From an uncultured Verrucomicrobia subdivision 3 bacterium (GTDB lineage Bacteria; Verrucomicrobiota; Verrucomicrobiia; Limisphaerales; UBA11358), in assembly GCA_903865745.1 (NCBI GenBank), contig CAIPKV010000059.1, positions 1 through 64,000 on the forward strand: a stretch of DNA of 64,000 nt, given 5' to 3'. Under the pieces are notes generated by a model. That model worked only from the letters and a program-made list of their open reading frames with translations. It was not told the origin of the DNA and ran no database searches. The position numbers and the translations under genes were made by a program. Shown in pieces: positions 62,437 to 64,000 of this stretch. Each line of letters opens with the position of its first letter. Positions within the stretch are counted from its first letter, which is position 1.

Positions 62437-62688
62437 GACGTTTACCAACCCCAAACAGACGTTTACCGGGCGCACCGGGACGTTTACACCCGGCAAACAG
62501 ACGTTTACGACCCCCGCCCGGACGTTTACGAGGGGCGAGCAGACGTTTACACCCCCCGCGCAGACGTTTACGAGGGACAAACAGACGTTTACCACCCAGA
62601 CTTGTACGTTTACGACCCCCAAGCAGACGTTTACACCCCACACTCGGACGTTTATACCCCCCGAGCAGACGTTTACCGTTTGGTGTAT
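62437..62688. repeat. 21-bp tandem repeats with an invariant 9-bp core, cluster E
   Basis: Twelve contiguous 21-bp units start every 21 bp from 62437 to 62668. Ten begin with exactly GACGTTTAC; the others have TACGTTTAC and GACGTTTAT. The remaining 12 bp differ in nearly every unit, being C-, G- or A-rich (for example CAACCCCAAACA, CGGGCGCACCGG, GAGGGACAAACA). The plus-strand frame reads TDVYRAH, RDVYTRQ, ADVYTPR, again just reflecting the 21-bp period. It lies between the 61265-62218 gene and the end of ftsK. Confidence 0.95.
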
Positions 62689-62868
62689 CAGCTATATTTG
62701 ACGCGGGTAGGCTCGCATCCGGCGGGAATAGTGGCTAAATAGCTACAGTTGGGGAGTTAGGGGAGCGGATTATCCACCGCGAACTAAGCGAAATACGCGA
62801 ACGGAGGGAAAGATTGTCCTGCCCTGTTCGCGTATTTGGCGTATTTCGCGGTTAAAGTCTTTCCCGGC

Positions 62869-64000
62869 TTACACCGCAGTCTGCGTGCCGCCGTCGGCAC
62901 CGCCGCCGTCGAGGTCGATCAGGATTTCACGTGGCTCGGCGCCTTTGCTCTCGCCCACGATGCCGCGGCCTTCCAACTCGTCCATGATGCGCGCGGCGCG
63001 GGTGTAGCCCAGCCGCAACCGCCGTTGGAGCAGTGAGACGCTGGCCTTCTGTTCGCTGCGGATGACTTCGATGCATTGCTGGATGAGTTCCTCGTCTTCG
63101 TCGGTGCCGCTCTCGATGTCGGTGTTCGCACTGGGCTTGGAGAGTTGCTGATGGATTTCCATCTCGTAGCTGGGCTTGCCCTGCTTGGCAATGAAGTTGA
63201 CGATGTCTTCCAGTTCTTTGTCGGTGATGAGCGCACCTTGCGCGCGTTTCAAATTGCCGGAACCGGGCGGCAGATAGAGCATGTCGCCCTTGCCGAGGAG
63301 CTTGTCGGCGCCCATGGCATCGAGAATCGTGCGCGAGTCCACGCGGCTCGCCACCTGGAAGGCGATGCGCGCGGGGATGTTGGCCTTGATGACGCCGGTG
63401 ATGACATCCACGGACGGCCGCTGGGTGGCGACGATGCAATGGATGCCGGCCGCGCGCGCCATCTGGGTGATGCGCGCGATGGCCATTTCGACATCGGCCG
63501 GCGCGACGAGCATGAGGTCCGCCAGTTCGTCAATGATGACGACGATGTAGGAAAGTTTTTCAGGAATGATGATGTCTTCCTCGCGCGGCACGACGATTTC
63601 TTCATCCACCTCGACGGCGAACCCGCCCGCGCCGGCCTCGACTTTTTCCTTTTTGACGGAGAGCGGCAGTTCCATTTCCTGTTCGGGCAACGGCTTGTTC
63701 TTCGGCCGTTCGTTGAAGGACTTGATATTGCGGACGCCGACGCGCGCAAAGATTTTGTAGCGCTTTTCCATCTCGTTGACGACCCAGCGCAAGGCGAGCA
63801 AAACCTTTTTGGGATCCGTCACGACGGGAACGACGAGGTGGGGCAGGGCATTGTATTGCTGAAGTTCGACCACCTTGGGATCAATCATCACGAAGCGGAG
63901 CTGGTCGGGCGAGAAGCGGTAGAGCAGGGACGCGATGATGGAATTGATGCAGACGGATTTGCCGGAACCGGTGCTGCCGGCGATGAGGCAGTGGGGCATC
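62869..64000 (-). CDS. ftsK: DNA translocase FtsK/SpoIIIE, C-terminal part (runs off the window)
   Basis: The visible 377 residues carry Walker A LIAGSTGSGKSVCINSI at the window edge, Walker B YIVVIIDELADLMLVAPADVE, the IVATQRPSVDVITGVIKANIPARIAFQV block and the C-terminal gamma winged-helix domain (ELIQQCIEVIRSEQKASVSLLQRRLRLGYTRAARIMDELEGRGIVG) that reads polar KOPS-type sequences. FtsK pumps DNA at the septum and helps resolve chromosome dimers. The 5' part, with the membrane domain, lies beyond base 64000. Confidence 0.95.
   Translation of the reverse strand, partial: MPHCLIAGSTGSGKSVCINSIIASLLYRFSPDQLRFVMIDPKVVELQQYNALPHLVVPVVTDPKKVLLALRWVVNEMEKRYKIFARVGVRNIKSFNERPKNKPLPEQEMELPLSVKKEKVEAGAGGFAVEVDEEIVVPREEDIIIPEKLSYIVVIIDELADLMLVAPADVEMAIARITQMARAAGIHCIVATQRPSVDVITGVIKANIPARIAFQVASRVDSRTILDAMGADKLLGKGDMLYLPPGSGNLKRAQGALITDKELEDIVNFIAKQGKPSYEMEIHQQLSKPSANTDIESGTDEDEELIQQCIEVIRSEQKASVSLLQRRLRLGYTRAARIMDELEGRGIVGESKGAEPREILIDLDGGGADGGTQTAV

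Noticed and set aside
62437-62688. Cluster E as a CRISPR-like array
   Set aside because: Repeats of 9 bp and spacers of 12 bp are far below CRISPR sizes and there is no associated cas gene there.
62299-62742. Plus-strand 147-residue frame with DVY heptads
   Set aside because: Product of cluster E; the first residues before the repeats have no coding character and all three frames are open across the array.

Overview
The window looks like chromosomal DNA of a free-living, Gram-negative, hopanoid-making bacterium, most likely a verrucomicrobial (Pedosphaera/Limisphaerales-like) genome. This assignment is inference from gene content: hpnD, hpnK and hpnG, large DUF748 and YfhO-type proteins, a GH172/DUF2961 protein, a GTP-dependent PEP carboxykinase, an archaeal-type phosphoglycerate mutase, and many short degenerate tandem repeats. 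There is no rRNA operon, transposase or complete prophage.

Layout. 0.4-5.6 kb: yicC, gmk, coaC, then a sensor kinase and NtrC-type sigma-54 activator pair with overlapping genes. 5.6-8.4 kb: a hopanoid-associated cluster (hpnD, hpnK, small membrane protein, hpnG). 8.8-17 kb: DUF748 protein, radical SAM protein with a STAS-like tail, and the E2 and E3 subunits of a 2-oxoacid dehydrogenase. 17-22.3 kb: YfhO-like membrane protein, fumarase alpha subunit, aroE, prepilin peptidase. 22.9-26.8 kb: GH172-like protein, tRNA-Val and tRNA-Met, mpg, clpP, rarA, with a candidate 6S RNA just upstream of rarA. 27-39 kb: multi-PAS hybrid kinase, alaS carrying a heptapeptide-repeat insertion, GNAT, pckG, metal P-type ATPase. 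39-45.8 kb: LacI regulator, nadK, tlyA, a receiver-like protein, two PilT-type ATPases, and a MidA-like methyltransferase. 45.8-52.7 kb: a complete type II-C CRISPR-Cas locus with 32 repeats, 31 spacers, a tracrRNA, cas2, cas1 and cas9. 53.4-64 kb: several uncharacterised genes, a release-factor-like protein, a three-enzyme fusion (LMW phosphatase + RpiB + serine hydroxymethyltransferase), apgM, pgsA, a RodZ-like protein and the 3' part of ftsK.

The most unusual signal is a set of six clusters of degenerate tandem repeats, at about 0.0, 8.6, 22.6, 32.1, 53.1 and 62.5 kb. All have exactly the same 21-bp period, but each has its own consensus. Five are intergenic. One lies in frame inside alaS and adds about 12 heptapeptides to alanyl-tRNA synthetase. 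A second class of repeats (7-nt TGAATGA/TGAGTTA-like words arranged as inverted arms) sits in several intergenic regions and seems also to have entered the midA coding sequence.

The CRISPR locus reads coherently. The array is transcribed on the + strand towards the cas genes. The tracrRNA is also on the + strand, between the array and cas2; it carries a perfect 19-nt anti-repeat and ends in a terminator hairpin. cas9, cas1 and cas2 run on the - strand towards the array. All assignments come from reading the sequence; no database search was run.
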